Shown here: positions 1-9,999 of the stretch, one piece after another
How the letters are laid out: the number at the start of each line of letters is the position of its first letter
Numbering within the stretch: position 1 is the first letter of the stretch
Source: JAJNBA01 sp963842295
GTDB taxonomy: Bacteria > Actinomycetota > UBA4738 > HRBIN12
Assembly (NCBI GenBank): GCA_963842295.1
Contig: CAWJFY010000007.1
Span: 1 to 64,000, forward strand
Direction of reading: 5' to 3'
Length of the DNA stretch: 64,000 bases
Made by a program: the position numbers and the translations under genes
Notes under the pieces: model-generated
Seen by the model: the letters and a program-made list of their open reading frames with translations, nothing else
The model's database searches: none
What the model was told of the DNA's origin: nothing

Positions 1-4
1 TGCT

Positions 5-688
5 GTGGCCGTGAAGCTGGCTGCCCTGATCACGCCGCTCCTCGACTGGCTCCAGCCTTTCTTCGCTTCGTTCGGCTACGTGATCGTCTCCGTGGCGATG
101 TTCTTCGAATCGGCGGCGTTCACGGGGATCCTGGTACCGGGCGACGTGATCCTCGCTCTCGGGGGTGTGTATGCGGGTCGAGGAGAGCTCGCCCTTCCCG
201 CCGTGATCGCGTGCGGCGCCGTCTTCGGCGTCGTCGGGTCATCGACCGGCTATCTCTTGGGTCGCCGGTACGGGAAGTCGATCCTGCGACGAGCGCCGAT
301 CCTCCGGCGCTTCCAGGACCGGCTCGATCAGGCGCAGGCCTCGATCGCGGCGAACGCCGGGAAGACCATCGTGCTGGGACGGTTCATCACCGGCGCCGCC
401 GTGTTCGTCCCGTTCGTCGCCGGCTCCTCGGGCGTGCGAGCGCGGACGTTCTTCGCGTACGCCATCCCGACGATGCTCGTCTGGACCACAGGACTCGCGT
501 TGCTCGGCTTCTTCGTCGGCAACAACGTGGGAACCATCGATCGGATCCTCTCGCGCATCGGCCTGGCCGGCCTCGGCCTGGGCGTCCTGCTGATCGGTAT
601 CTGGATCTGGCGCCAGCATCGAGCCACCGGATCGCCGGACGGTCCGGACGTTCCACAGGATCCCACGAGCGATGACGGCGAGATGTGA
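5..688 (+). CDS. DedA family (SNARE-associated/VTT domain) membrane protein
   Basis: A 227-residue polytopic membrane protein. The DedA/VTT signature is visible: an N-terminal re-entrant hydrophobic stretch with the E-S-A-x-F-T-G-I-L-V-P-G-D motif (about residues 35-47), a central G-R-R-Y-G segment, then the F-I-T-G-A-A-V-F-V-P-F-V-A-G-S-S-G motif, which corresponds to the family's conserved R-F-x-P-x-x-R region. A final transmembrane helix precedes a short charged tail. Family members act in the cytoplasmic membrane and several recycle undecaprenyl phosphate or flip phospholipids; the substrate here is not known. The first possible codon is a GTG at the window edge, so the true start may lie upstream of the window. 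It converges with the next gene across a hairpin. Confidence 0.85.
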   Translation: MAVKLAALITPLLDWLQPFFASFGYVIVSVAMFFESAAFTGILVPGDVILALGGVYAGRGELALPAVIACGAVFGVVGSSTGYLLGRRYGKSILRRAPILRRFQDRLDQAQASIAANAGKTIVLGRFITGAAVFVPFVAGSSGVRARTFFAYAIPTMLVWTTGLALLGFFVGNNVGTIDRILSRIGLAGLGLGVLLIGIWIWRQHRATGSPDGPDVPQDPTSDDGEM

Positions 689-702
689 CCGGACGACGTC
701 GC

Positions 703-724
703 CAGGCGCGCGTCAACGCGCCTG
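703..724. terminator. Bidirectional hairpin between convergent genes
   Basis: A perfect 8-bp inverted repeat (CAGGCGCG and CGCGCCTG, 6-nt loop) lies 15 bp past the DedA stop and 28 bp from the stop of the gene on the other strand. There is no T-tract, which is usual in high-GC genomes. Its role as a terminator is inferred from position and stem strength. Confidence 0.5.
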
Positions 725-751
725 CGCCGCCCGCAACAGGGACCCTCTCGC

Positions 752-1309
752 CTAGTTGCGGCGATCCTCCGCCGGGTCGATCACCAGCAGCTCGTCGAAG
801 AGCGAGCGATAGTAGACCATCGCTTTCCGGAGAGCCTCGGTGTTCCCATCGCCTTGCTCGCCTGTCTCCTTCACGGCGATCGAGTGCGCCGACCGGTAGT
901 TCTCGACCACCTCCGGGTGCTCCACGGAGATGTCTGCAGATCGCCGATCGAAATCCGCGACAGGGTAGCCCCGCGTCGCCATCACCCGTTGGATGAGTTC
1001 GTCCGCGTGCTCGACAGCGTCAGAGGGCCTGTCCACGAACGCCGCCTGCACGTTCGTCCACTCGGAAGCGAACCGGTCGTGATCCGATGTCGAAAGCGGC
1101 CTCAGGTCCAGTGAGCTCACGCGTTCACGTCGCTCCTGGAGATCGGATTCCGCGAGGCCACGGTCACCGGCGCGAGCCATCGTCCGTTCGTACTCCGGGC
1201 CGAAATCGCGCTGCAACCCCCGGGACCTAGTCCGGTTCACCAGGAACCAGATCAGCCCAGCCCCTACGAGCACGATCGCGATCACAACGATCCATCCCCA
1301 CGTGTCCAT
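752..1309 (-). CDS. Membrane-anchored hypothetical protein
   Basis: A 185-residue protein with one N-terminal transmembrane helix (about residues 5-24) followed by a charged, mainly alpha-helical domain rich in Arg, Glu and Asp. The ATG has a strong Shine-Dalgarno site (AAGGAGG, 5 nt before the start). I do not recognise a named domain. The layout of a short anchor plus a helical cytoplasmic or periplasmic domain is common among actinobacterial conserved hypotheticals. It is transcribed divergently from fumC, with which it shares a promoter region of about 125 bp. Confidence 0.7.
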   Translation of the reverse strand: MDTWGWIVVIAIVLVGAGLIWFLVNRTRSRGLQRDFGPEYERTMARAGDRGLAESDLQERRERVSSLDLRPLSTSDHDRFASEWTNVQAAFVDRPSDAVEHADELIQRVMATRGYPVADFDRRSADISVEHPEVVENYRSAHSIAVKETGEQGDGNTEALRKAMVYYRSLFDELLVIDPAEDRRN

Positions 1310-1434
1310 GCGATCCTCCTTCGAATCAGCCTTTCCCTATGGTCCTACCCCTTTCGAGTACGCCCGAATCCCGAAGGCCCGCCCCTTTCAGCCCGTCTCC
1401 ACGTGGGAGGATGGGGCCGGAGGTTCGTCAAGCG

Positions 1435-2826
<1,392 letters not shown>

Positions 2827-2899
2827 ACGCGCAGCAGGATTCCGAAAGCCCCCGGCCCGTCCCCCGACGTACCCTTGTAGGGGAAGCGATGAGGGCTAT

Positions 2900-3331
2900 A
2901 TGACGGTGATCGCCGACGGGCTCCCGAGCCCGCACCTCCAACGCAAGATCCAAGAGGTCCAACTCTTCCTTGCTCAGAATCTGGCCTACGACGTCGACCT
3001 GAACACCATCGCGGCCCACGCTGCCCTCAGCCCGTACTACTTCACGAGGCAATTCACGGCGATGGTGGGCATGCCTCCCTACCGCTATCTGATCTCGCTC
3101 CGGATCCAGCGATCGGCTCAGCTGCTCCGCGAATCGGACCTCACGGTCACCCAGATCCTCCACCGCGTCGGCTTCCACAGCCCGAGCCACTTCACCACGA
3201 CCTTCCGGCGGCACATGGGGATGAGCCCGACGGACTACCGGCGCCGCTACGACTTCGAGCGGAACGCGAACCGGTTCAGTCGAGCGCTCGATCCGTTGGT
3301 GCACCAGCCCAACCCGCGCCTCACCAGGTAG
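2900..3331 (+). CDS. AraC family helix-turn-helix transcriptional regulator
   Basis: A 143-residue protein that is almost entirely an AraC/XylS DNA-binding domain (about residues 10-115). The first helix-turn-helix lies around D-L-N-T-I-A-A-H-A-A-L-S-P-Y-Y-F-T-R-Q-F and the second around T-V-T-Q-I-L-H-R-V-G-F-H-S-P-S-H-F-T-T-T-F-R-R, ending in the G-M-S-P-T-D-Y-R-R family signature. There is no separate N-terminal effector domain, so it is of the short, SoxS-like class. The ATG at 2900 has GAGGG 4 nt upstream. It follows fumC by 73 bp in the same direction; whether they are functionally linked is unknown. Confidence 0.88.
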   Translation: MTVIADGLPSPHLQRKIQEVQLFLAQNLAYDVDLNTIAAHAALSPYYFTRQFTAMVGMPPYRYLISLRIQRSAQLLRESDLTVTQILHRVGFHSPSHFTTTFRRHMGMSPTDYRRRYDFERNANRFSRALDPLVHQPNPRLTR

Positions 3332-3695
3332 GACTCGCCCGTCTTTTCCTCCCCGCGATCCGTGGGGGTGACATCGCCTCCCGACGGGGAACATCACGAA
3401 GGGGCCGGCGAGGAAGCGGTGGTCGACACCCTCCTCCTCGAACTCGGCCCCTTCATGGATCGGTTCCAGCCGCAGTCGCGGCATAATCGCTGCAGAGCTT
3501 CGATCGCTCGCCTAGAACAGCCACATGAGGACGGCGATCAATCCGATCACAGCCAGGATGGTCCAGATCATCTTTGGTCACCTCCCCCTGCCAGGTTGTC
3601 CTCACCGTCCGTACCCGACAGGGAAGGGGTTCACACATCTGCGTTGGTTCGGTTGGTGCGTCTGTCTCCGTGCTCGCAGGTCCGGCGTCCGCGGA
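3332..3695. other. Sparse region with one tiny gene
   Basis: This 364-bp stretch between the AraC-type gene and the DUF1996 gene holds no ordinary-length gene. Longer open frames in it are Arg/Pro/Ser-rich and lack initiation sites. The one supported item is the 19-codon gene on the minus strand at 3512-3571. Confidence 0.6.
3512..3571 (-). CDS. 19-residue hydrophobic membrane peptide
   Basis: A short open frame of ATG, 18 further codons and TAG encoding M-I-W-T-I-L-A-V-I-G-L-I-A-V-L-M-W-L-F, a single transmembrane helix with no charged residue. It was not found by length but by its initiation site: GGAGGTGA at 3585-3578 is a long perfect match to the 16S anti-Shine-Dalgarno, spaced 6 nt from the ATG. 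Such a site in front of a fully hydrophobic frame is unlikely by chance. Function is unknown. Comparable tiny peptides are membrane-complex subunits, toxins or stress peptides in other bacteria; none of these is shown here. Confidence 0.6.
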   Translation of the reverse strand: MIWTILAVIGLIAVLMWLF

Positions 3696-4538
3696 CTAGC
3701 ACGACCCGTTCGTGCGGATGCAGCGCTGGATCCGCGCGTTCAGCACTGTCTGGTTCCAGGCGTTGAAGAAGTCGCCGTGCATGGTGAAGAAGGGACCGCT
3801 CGCGAGCCTCACGCCGCTCCCGTTGCGGATAGGGAAGGAGATCGCCATCGTGAGTTCGGGCACCGGTACCCGGTGTGTCCTCGGACAGCCACGTCTGCCG
3901 CCGCCGAGCCTCGTCGCGTAGCGCATGTGGGACTTGTGGTTCGGGCTGTCCTTCCGTCGGCCGTCCCAGCAGGATGGGAACTTGATGAGGACCTTGACAT
4001 GCCCGCCGCTGCCGCAGTCACGCATCGTCGCTTGTCCTGTCCCGCTGCTCCCCTGGCACGACCAAGCCACCACCCTCGTGCTCTGCGGTCTCTTGGCGTT
4101 CTTGTTGCCCGCGATGATCTTCAGGCCCGGCGGGAACGCTCTTATCGCACTCAGGTTGGCGTGCTGGCCCCGGTAGTAGAAGTGGCCGGCGGTGGGACGG
4201 ATCACCCTCCCATTCCTGTAGAGGGCCGGCATCCAGTACGCCGCTTTGTCTCCCTTGTCGTTGCAGTTCGTGCCCGCCCGGCGGAGTGAGGCCCAGGTGG
4301 AGTGCGCGTTCGTCGACGTGTTGCCGAAGAACGCGTGAAGGTGACCCATGCCCGGATGGTGAGGATGGACGATGGGGTCGGCTCTCGCGAGATGATGGAA
4401 GTCGCATTCGACGTGGATGCTCGGGCTCGCGAGTGCCGGCGATGCCGACAAAGGCACGATGCCGGTCGCAGCCGCGGTGACGATGAGGAACGCCGCGAGG
4501 CGGCGGCGGCGCATGGGGAAAGACAGAACCGACCGCAT
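3696..4538 (-). CDS. Secreted DUF1996 domain protein
   Basis: A 280-residue exported protein. Residues 1-37 form a Sec signal peptide (basic M-R-R-R-R start, hydrophobic core, A-L-A cleavage). The rest matches the DUF1996 pattern: H-V-E-C-D-F-H-H at the start of the mature protein, H-H-P-G-M-G-H-L-H-A-F-F-G-N-T, P-S-C-W-D-G, and several conserved Cys near the C terminus. The domain is His-rich and common in actinobacteria and fungi. Its biochemical role is not established, though it is often found in secreted, cell-wall-associated proteins. A TAGGGT box lies 9 nt before the ATG and a GTAGGTGG Shine-Dalgarno-like run overlaps it. Confidence 0.85.
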   Translation of the reverse strand: MRSVLSFPMRRRRLAAFLIVTAAATGIVPLSASPALASPSIHVECDFHHLARADPIVHPHHPGMGHLHAFFGNTSTNAHSTWASLRRAGTNCNDKGDKAAYWMPALYRNGRVIRPTAGHFYYRGQHANLSAIRAFPPGLKIIAGNKNAKRPQSTRVVAWSCQGSSGTGQATMRDCGSGGHVKVLIKFPSCWDGRRKDSPNHKSHMRYATRLGGGRRGCPRTHRVPVPELTMAISFPIRNGSGVRLASGPFFTMHGDFFNAWNQTVLNARIQRCIRTNGSC

Positions 4539-4750
4539 GAGCCACCTACCCTATCGTCATGAGGGCTCCTGTCAAAGGCGGAAGAACGACACTGGGATGC
4601 TCGCATCCCTGTCATCCAACGATGCCGTAGCTCGGCTACGCTCGTCAGACGGTGGCGGCACTACGAGACCTCTCTAGTCTGTTCAATGGAAACGTAGTGC
4701 AACGGATCGCTCGCTCCGTCTCCGACCACTGAAGAGCCATGGAGCCCAAG

Positions 4751-5632
4751 ATGCATGAGCCCGCGCCGACGGGAACGACACCGAGATTCCTCGCGACGTT
4801 CGACATCGAGGACTGGTTCCATGCCGAGAACGTGCGAGCGAGCCTTCCCAGCGCGGATCCGGACTCGCTCGAACCGCGGATCGAGCCGAACGCGCACGAG
4901 CTCCTCGACATCCTCGCGGAAGAGGGAGTGCGGTCCACGATGTTCGTTCTCGGATGGGTGGCGGAGCGCTACCCGACGATCGTCCACCGCATCGTTGACG
5001 AAGGTCACGAGCTCGCGAGTCACACGCATCTGCATCGCAACCTGAACCAGTTGTCACGAGACGAGGTGGTGCGTGAGCTCGCGCAGGCGAAGGACGCACT
5101 CGAGCAAGTCAGTGGGCTGGCCGTCCGAGGCGTTCGGGCGCCGAACTTCTCGGTGAGCGACGAAGTTCTCGACGTCCTGGCGGAAACTGGTTACTGGTAC
5201 GACTCGAGCTACTTCGGCTTCGCACAGCACGACCGCTACGGCCACATCTCGATGACGATCGACGCGCACGCTCCGGTGGTGGAGGTCCGTCCCGGTCTGC
5301 TCGAGATCCAGATGACTCGGGTACCGGTCGGGCGACTGATGGTTCCCTGGGCAGGCGGCGCGTACTTCCGACTGATCCCTTACCCCGTCTTCCGACGCGG
5401 CGTCGCGAAGCAGCTCCGATCCACGTCATGGTTCACGTTCTACCTCCATCCGTGGGAGTTGGACGCCGAGGAGACCGCGCCGCCCGGGATGTCCCGGTCC
5501 CTCCGATTCCGCGCCTACACCGGTCGCGGCCGCGTCCGACGCGATCTGCGGCGGCTCGTTTCCGAGTTCGGCTCCTCGCGGATCGACGAGGCTCTGAGCG
5601 ATCGAGGCTACGAAGCGCCGGACGGGCGCTAG
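4751..5632 (+). CDS. Polysaccharide deacetylase (exosortase-associated type, with DUF3473-like C terminus)
   Basis: A 293-residue NodB-fold carbohydrate esterase 4. The motif-1 catalytic Asp pair is in T-F-D-I-E-D-W-F-H (about residues 16-24). The zinc-binding motif is S-H-T-H-L-H near residue 92, and R-A-P-N-F-S matches motif 3. The T-F-D-I-E-D-W-F form and the later F-Y-L-H-P-W-E-L-D segment are typical of deacetylases associated with exosortase/EPS loci. It would remove N-acetyl groups from a growing or exported glycan. It lacks a signal peptide, as is usual for that subgroup. The ATG at 4751 is chosen because GGAG lies 6 nt upstream; an ATG at 4739 is possible. It opens the EPS locus, tail to tail with the initiating transferase. 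Confidence 0.85.
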   Translation: MHEPAPTGTTPRFLATFDIEDWFHAENVRASLPSADPDSLEPRIEPNAHELLDILAEEGVRSTMFVLGWVAERYPTIVHRIVDEGHELASHTHLHRNLNQLSRDEVVRELAQAKDALEQVSGLAVRGVRAPNFSVSDEVLDVLAETGYWYDSSYFGFAQHDRYGHISMTIDAHAPVVEVRPGLLEIQMTRVPVGRLMVPWAGGAYFRLIPYPVFRRGVAKQLRSTSWFTFYLHPWELDAEETAPPGMSRSLRFRAYTGRGRVRRDLRRLVSEFGSSRIDEALSDRGYEAPDGR

Positions 5633-5655
5633 GGGCGACACGAGTCTCAGGCGGG

Positions 5656-7044
5656 TTATCGGCCTCGGAACAGGACGCCGATCGTCCGGGCGATGATCAC
5701 CAGGTCCCGCCACAGGGACCAGTTCTCGATGTAGTAGTTGTCCAAGCGGGCACGCTGAGGCACGGTGTCGAAGCCCCGGTTCCGGCCGTTGATCTGAGCC
5801 CAGCCCGTGATGCCGCCGACCACCCGGTGCCGATCGTCGTACCGGGAAACGGTCTCCGTGAACTGCCCCGTGTAGTGGGGTCGTTCCGGCCGCGGCCCGA
5901 CCAGCGACATCTCGCCACGGAGCACGTTCAGCAGCTGTGGCACCTCATCCAGGCTCGTCCGCCGCAGGAGATGCCCGACGCTGGTGACCCGATCGTGATC
6001 GCCGTCCGACAGCCAGGCCGTATCCGAATCATCGTTCTCATACATCGTCCTGAACTTGAAGATCTCGAAGAGCTGACCGTTCAGCCCGACCCGCTTCTGC
6101 CGGAACAGGACCGGTCCCGGGCTGGAGAGACGCACCGCGAGCGCCAAGATGGCCAACAGCGGAAGGCTCACGAGGAGCAACGAGGACGCGGCCACGATGT
6201 CGAACGCCCGCTTCTGAAGGCGGGCCGCCGGACGAAGAGCAGGCCGCCGAAGATGGAGCAAGGGGATGCCGCACACGTCGTCCACGGCGGCTCCCTGTGG
6301 GATCCCGCTCAGCTCGAAGAAACGCGGGACGACGTGAATCTCCGCCGTCGCTCGCTCGTTCGCGCGCAGGATCGTGACGAGCTCCTGGTCGAGCATCTCG
6401 CCGAACGCGACGAGGACGCGCCTCACCTCGTGGTCAGCGATCACCCGCGGGAGGTCCTTGCTCTCGCCGAGGTATGGCAACGGAGTGACTTGGGTCTCGT
6501 GCCGTCCCAGGAACCCCACCGGCCGAAGCCCGTATTCCGGGTGCTCCTCGAGGGCGTCGACGAGCCTCATGGCCATCTCGCCGTCCCCGACGATGAGCGT
6601 TCGCTCTGAGACCACTCCTCGTGTCCTCGCGGCGCGCTCCAGCGCATACGCGGCGGCGCGACCCAAGAAGATCGCCGCCGAGCCGGCCAGCCCGGCCAGC
6701 GTGAATCCACGGAGAGCACTCCCGAGGATCTCGATCCCGGCCAGCGAGGAGATCGACCACCCCACGGAGACGAGAACCAGCAAGGCGATCGACACCCGCC
6801 CGAGCAGCCATCCCGCCTCGTCACCGAAACGGGGGTTGATCCGGAACTTCCGAGACGTGTCACCGTTGAGGATCAGGAACGCGACGACCGCGTAGGCGAT
6901 CGAGGGGCGGGAGAAACCCAAGAGGGCGGCGGCGCCGAGCAGCATCACGGCGTCGGCGGCAGGCAGCAGGCTCGACAGCGGGGGGCGGGATCGGAGCGCC
7001 CGGGGCGTCGAGATGGTGATCTCGAGGGGCTCGTGGAGGGCCAT
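5656..7044 (-). CDS. Undecaprenyl-phosphate sugar-phosphate transferase (EPS initiating glycosyltransferase)
   Basis: A 462-residue polyprenyl glycosylphosphotransferase of the WbaP/WcaJ type. It starts a polysaccharide by moving sugar-1-phosphate from a nucleotide sugar to undecaprenyl phosphate at the membrane. The N-terminal ~150 residues hold several transmembrane helices, and a Rossmann-like domain follows (T-L-I-V-G-D-G-E near residue 155). The C-terminal catalytic domain starts at K-R-A-F-D-I-V-A and shows F-R-Q-K-R-V-G, F-K-F-R-T-M, D-E-V-P-Q-L-L-N-V-L-R-G-E-M-S-L-V-G-P-R-P-E and W-A-Q-I-N-G-R. The ATG at 7044 has GGAGGT 10 nt upstream; a TTG at 7086 would add 14 residues. The sugar is not predictable from the sequence alone. 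Confidence 0.92.
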   Translation of the reverse strand: MALHEPLEITISTPRALRSRPPLSSLLPAADAVMLLGAAALLGFSRPSIAYAVVAFLILNGDTSRKFRINPRFGDEAGWLLGRVSIALLVLVSVGWSISSLAGIEILGSALRGFTLAGLAGSAAIFLGRAAAYALERAARTRGVVSERTLIVGDGEMAMRLVDALEEHPEYGLRPVGFLGRHETQVTPLPYLGESKDLPRVIADHEVRRVLVAFGEMLDQELVTILRANERATAEIHVVPRFFELSGIPQGAAVDDVCGIPLLHLRRPALRPAARLQKRAFDIVAASSLLLVSLPLLAILALAVRLSSPGPVLFRQKRVGLNGQLFEIFKFRTMYENDDSDTAWLSDGDHDRVTSVGHLLRRTSLDEVPQLLNVLRGEMSLVGPRPERPHYTGQFTETVSRYDDRHRVVGGITGWAQINGRNRGFDTVPQRARLDNYYIENWSLWRDLVIIARTIGVLFRGR

Positions 7045-7296
7045 CAGCTCAGGGACCTCCATGGGGTCCGAGCAGTCAACTTCCAAGCGAACACAACGGC
7101 GCCCCTATCTCCAGCCCGTCCCGAAGACTGAGTCTGGCTGGGAGAGGGGACCCAGCACATGCGCGGTTCGGCGTAGGAAACGTACCGATGGTTGGGGAGG
7201 AGGGGGTTCAGGCGCTGATCCAAAGGCTGGCTGGCCTCACAGGAAGCGCGTTCGAGGAACGCTCGAGAACTGGTGGGCGGAGGTCCGCCGACGGTA

Positions 7297-8925
7297 TCAG
7301 GACCTCAGGATCGAGGCGTCGTCGGCGTAGAAGCAGACCCCCGGAGGCGCCTGGGCCTTGGGCATGAACACCTGGAAGTCGAGCGTGGATGTGCCTGCTT
7401 GCACAGGTGTGTACGTGACCGTCAGCCGCTGCCATGATGTCGTCAGCGTACCCGTCACGACGCGCGATTTAACGACACTCGCGCCATTCATTTCACGGAA
7501 TGTGATCTTGATCGTCTTCCCGCCGGTGTCGGCTCGCACCCAGATGCTCCCCGTGTAGAGACCCGCCTGGGTGGTGGTGACCCAGTTCGGGACGTCGTTC
7601 AGGACGCATTTCCTGGTCGCCGAAGCGTTGTTCCTGAGGAGCGCCGCTCCGCTGCCGGTGTGCGGCGTGGGGGTGGTCACACGGGTCAACGCGACACCGG
7701 GTCCAGATCCGGTGATGTCCCAACCGGCCGTGTTGGTCTCGAATCCCGGGTTCCCGACGAAGTCCTGGGAGGGCTGCGGCTCGGTGACGACGACATCTCT
7801 GGTCGTCGTACTCGAACTCACCGAGTTCGTGGCCGTGAGCTCAACGGTGTAGGTACCCGCCGTGTTGAACACGAACGTCGGATGCTGGACGGTCGAGTCG
7901 ATGATGTCGTCCTCGTTGAAGTCCCACGCCCACGTCATGGGCGTGCTTCCCGTCGTGGTGTTGTTGAACATGACACTCAGCGGAGCCGGTCCGGTGGCGG
8001 GGTTGGCGGTGAACGAGGCCGTGGGCGCAACGGGGGCAGGAGCGGTCACGTCGAAGACGAACACGGCGTACTTGAGCGGGCCGGCCGGTCGCGAATCGGC
8101 GCCATCGCTGACGAAGACCTGACCGCCGATGAACTCCACCCCCCGGCTGTCCAAGACGCCGAACGGGGTGAGGTCGAAGGTCCAGCCGGGCACGATCGTC
8201 TTGCTCGACCAATCGACCCGCTTGAGGACCTCCGCACTTGTGACGACGAAGAGATCGCTGCCGGTCGACGAGAAGCCCATGCCCAGGATCCCGGAGAGGC
8301 CGGGGACTTGGAACGTGGATCCGGCGGTGTTCGTCTCGTAGTTGTACGTGCGCAACTGGCTGCCTACTCCCACGTAGATCTTCCCGTCGGCGACGTTCCA
8401 GGAAGAAGCCGTGTAGTTGGCGCCGGACCCAAGCGGTTGGTGGGACTCGACCTGGAATGCCCCACTCTGCCGGGTGAGGCGGAAGGCGGTCGGCAAGATG
8501 GAGCCACTGCAACAGGGTCCGGAGAAGAGGTAGAGCCTGTCGTTGACCTGATCGTAGGCGAACGACTCGAAGTCATCCGTTCGGGCTGTCCCCGCGACCG
8601 GTCCGCCGCCGAACTTCGGAGCGGCGTTGAAGTCCGCACGGGGGATCATCCGTTTCAATGCACCCGTCGTGGCGTTCACCTCGAACACGGCGTTGCCGTT
8701 GTCATCCACGAGCCACAAGGAGTTGTCGCCGGGCACGTACGCGCTGCCCTCGTGGTCTTTCATCGAGACGGAGGAACCATCGAAGGGCGTCGTCCGGATC
8801 GTCCGGTTGAGAGTCAGCGACGGATCGGCCGCGAACGCCGGAAGCCCGGGGGCCAACAGCAACCCGACTGTCGACAGCAGCACTAACCCAACTCGCCGTG
8901 GACTGACGCGTGGCAAACTCATCAT
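7297..8925 (-). CDS. Secreted beta-propeller-like protein with PKD and carbohydrate-binding-like domains
   Basis: A 542-residue exported protein. A Sec signal peptide (residues 1-32, A-F-A-A) is followed by about 280 residues of repeated short beta-blade segments (S-L-W-L-V-D-D-N-G-N-A-V-F-E-V, A-Y-D-Q-V-N-D-R-L-Y-L-F, W-N-V-A-D-G-K-I-Y-V-G-V-G). A PKD domain follows (S-F-T-A-N-P-A-T-G-P-A-P-L-S-V through W-A-W-D-F-N). The C-terminal ~150 residues resemble a CBM-like jelly roll (N-P-G-F-E-T-N-T-A-G-W-D). PKD and CBM-like modules suggest binding to extracellular glycan. The N-terminal half is paralogous to the protein at 32569-33468. The tandem ATG at 8925 has AGGAGGG 9 nt upstream, which rules out the longer frame. 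Confidence 0.8.
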   Translation of the reverse strand: MMSLPRVSPRRVGLVLLSTVGLLLAPGLPAFAADPSLTLNRTIRTTPFDGSSVSMKDHEGSAYVPGDNSLWLVDDNGNAVFEVNATTGALKRMIPRADFNAAPKFGGGPVAGTARTDDFESFAYDQVNDRLYLFSGPCCSGSILPTAFRLTRQSGAFQVESHQPLGSGANYTASSWNVADGKIYVGVGSQLRTYNYETNTAGSTFQVPGLSGILGMGFSSTGSDLFVVTSAEVLKRVDWSSKTIVPGWTFDLTPFGVLDSRGVEFIGGQVFVSDGADSRPAGPLKYAVFVFDVTAPAPVAPTASFTANPATGPAPLSVMFNNTTTGSTPMTWAWDFNEDDIIDSTVQHPTFVFNTAGTYTVELTATNSVSSSTTTRDVVVTEPQPSQDFVGNPGFETNTAGWDITGSGPGVALTRVTTPTPHTGSGAALLRNNASATRKCVLNDVPNWVTTTQAGLYTGSIWVRADTGGKTIKITFREMNGASVVKSRVVTGTLTTSWQRLTVTYTPVQAGTSTLDFQVFMPKAQAPPGVCFYADDASILRS

Positions 8926-9243
8926 GAACTCGAACCCTCCTGATGACCGGGAACAACCCATCCTTGACTCATCATCTAGCCTGCACAGGCGGAGCCGAGA
9001 GGGCATCACCCATTCGACGCAGGTAGGCTACGGGATGTTCGGGACGACATCGAGGGATGCTTCAGCCTTGGGCCGCAACACGAGAGCCCGAACGGCGGGG
9101 TCGTTCCTCTGGGCGAGGTCGGGGATCGTCGGATCTCCCTTCGACCACGGCGGGATGCGTATCCCGCCTACGCTGTTCATCAGATGACCACTACGGAGTG
9201 CTCGCCTTAGCGTTGGACTCAACTCATTCAGGTCGGAGGGGCC
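8926..9243. other. Divergent intergenic region with no gene seen
   Basis: This 318-bp spacer separates the secreted propeller gene (minus) from the plus-strand kinase/glycosyltransferase run. Frames that cross it on either strand are low-complexity Arg/Ser/Gly sequences without ribosome sites. It should hold promoters for both directions. I see no tRNA, known riboswitch consensus or strong hairpin in it. Confidence 0.5.
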
Positions 9244-9999
9244 TTGACGCGGATCGTTGCAACGGCGGTCGGCCGGCACCCGTCGGCTCTTCCTCCTGAG
9301 AGGAAAGTCGAGATCCTCGGCGTCGCTGGGGCGGGCAAGTCGACCGTGGTACGCCTGCTCGGCGAGGGGCCCGGGTTCACGAGGGCCGAGTTCATCCACA
9401 CCCGGAAACCGTCACATCTGCTTCAAGTGGCTCGAGGCCTCCCTCGCCTGATGCCGATCCTCATCGGGGGCATCACTCGCCGGCCGCGGATCAGCTGGCC
9501 GGAGGTCAAGCTGCTCGCCTATGTGACCCGCTGGCGCTTCTTCCTCGGGCGGCGGATGCCCGCCCCCGGGACGATCCTCCTCTTCGATCAAGGGCCTCTC
9601 TACGCGCTGGTCCGCTTGCAGGCGGAAGGGAAGGGCTTCACCACCCTTTCGGCCTTCGACGTCTGGAGGGAAGAGATGCTCGAGCGTTGGGCGAGCGAGC
9701 TGAGCGCGGTGGTCTGGCTGGACGCTCCTGATCCGGTCCTGTGGAGCCGGATCAACGAGCGCTCGCAAGGTCACAGGACGAAGGGCGAGGAAGCGGATGC
9801 GGGACACTCGTTCATCGACCGCTATCGCCGATCGTTCGATGCCCTCCTCCGACGGATGGAGGAGCTCGGTGGACCCGAGGTCCACCGGTTCGACACGAGC
9901 ACGGCGGCCGCCGAGCAGATCGTCGAGACGCTCAGACCGCTGCTGGCCCCCGCGTCGGTCCCCGGGAGCGAGCGCGAGGAGAACCGACATGGTCGATAG
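9244..9999 (+). CDS. P-loop kinase-like NTPase of the EPS locus
   Basis: A 251-residue P-loop protein with a Walker A motif G-V-A-G-A-G-K-S at residues 26-33 and a likely Walker B/DRX region at L-L-F-D-Q-G-P-L-Y-A-L. The V-V-W-L-D-A-P-D-P-V-L-W-x-R-I-N-x-R segment and the lid-like R-S-Q-G-H-R-T-K resemble nucleotide/deoxynucleoside kinases and the EPS-linked thymidylate-kinase-like family. The phosphate acceptor is unknown; it could be a sugar or glycan. The start is a TTG with GGAGGG 3 nt upstream and no better in-frame codon exists. It overlaps the next gene by 11 bp and starts a four-gene plus-strand operon. Confidence 0.75.
   Translation: MTRIVATAVGRHPSALPPERKVEILGVAGAGKSTVVRLLGEGPGFTRAEFIHTRKPSHLLQVARGLPRLMPILIGGITRRPRISWPEVKLLAYVTRWRFFLGRRMPAPGTILLFDQGPLYALVRLQAEGKGFTTLSAFDVWREEMLERWASELSAVVWLDAPDPVLWSRINERSQGHRTKGEEADAGHSFIDRYRRSFDALLRRMEELGGPEVHRFDTSTAAAEQIVETLRPLLAPASVPGSEREENRHGR

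Noticed and set aside
8926..9243. Leader of the propeller gene considered as a cyclic-dinucleotide riboswitch
   Set aside because: No conserved GEMM or ydaO-type core sequence or matching stem arrangement could be found by eye.
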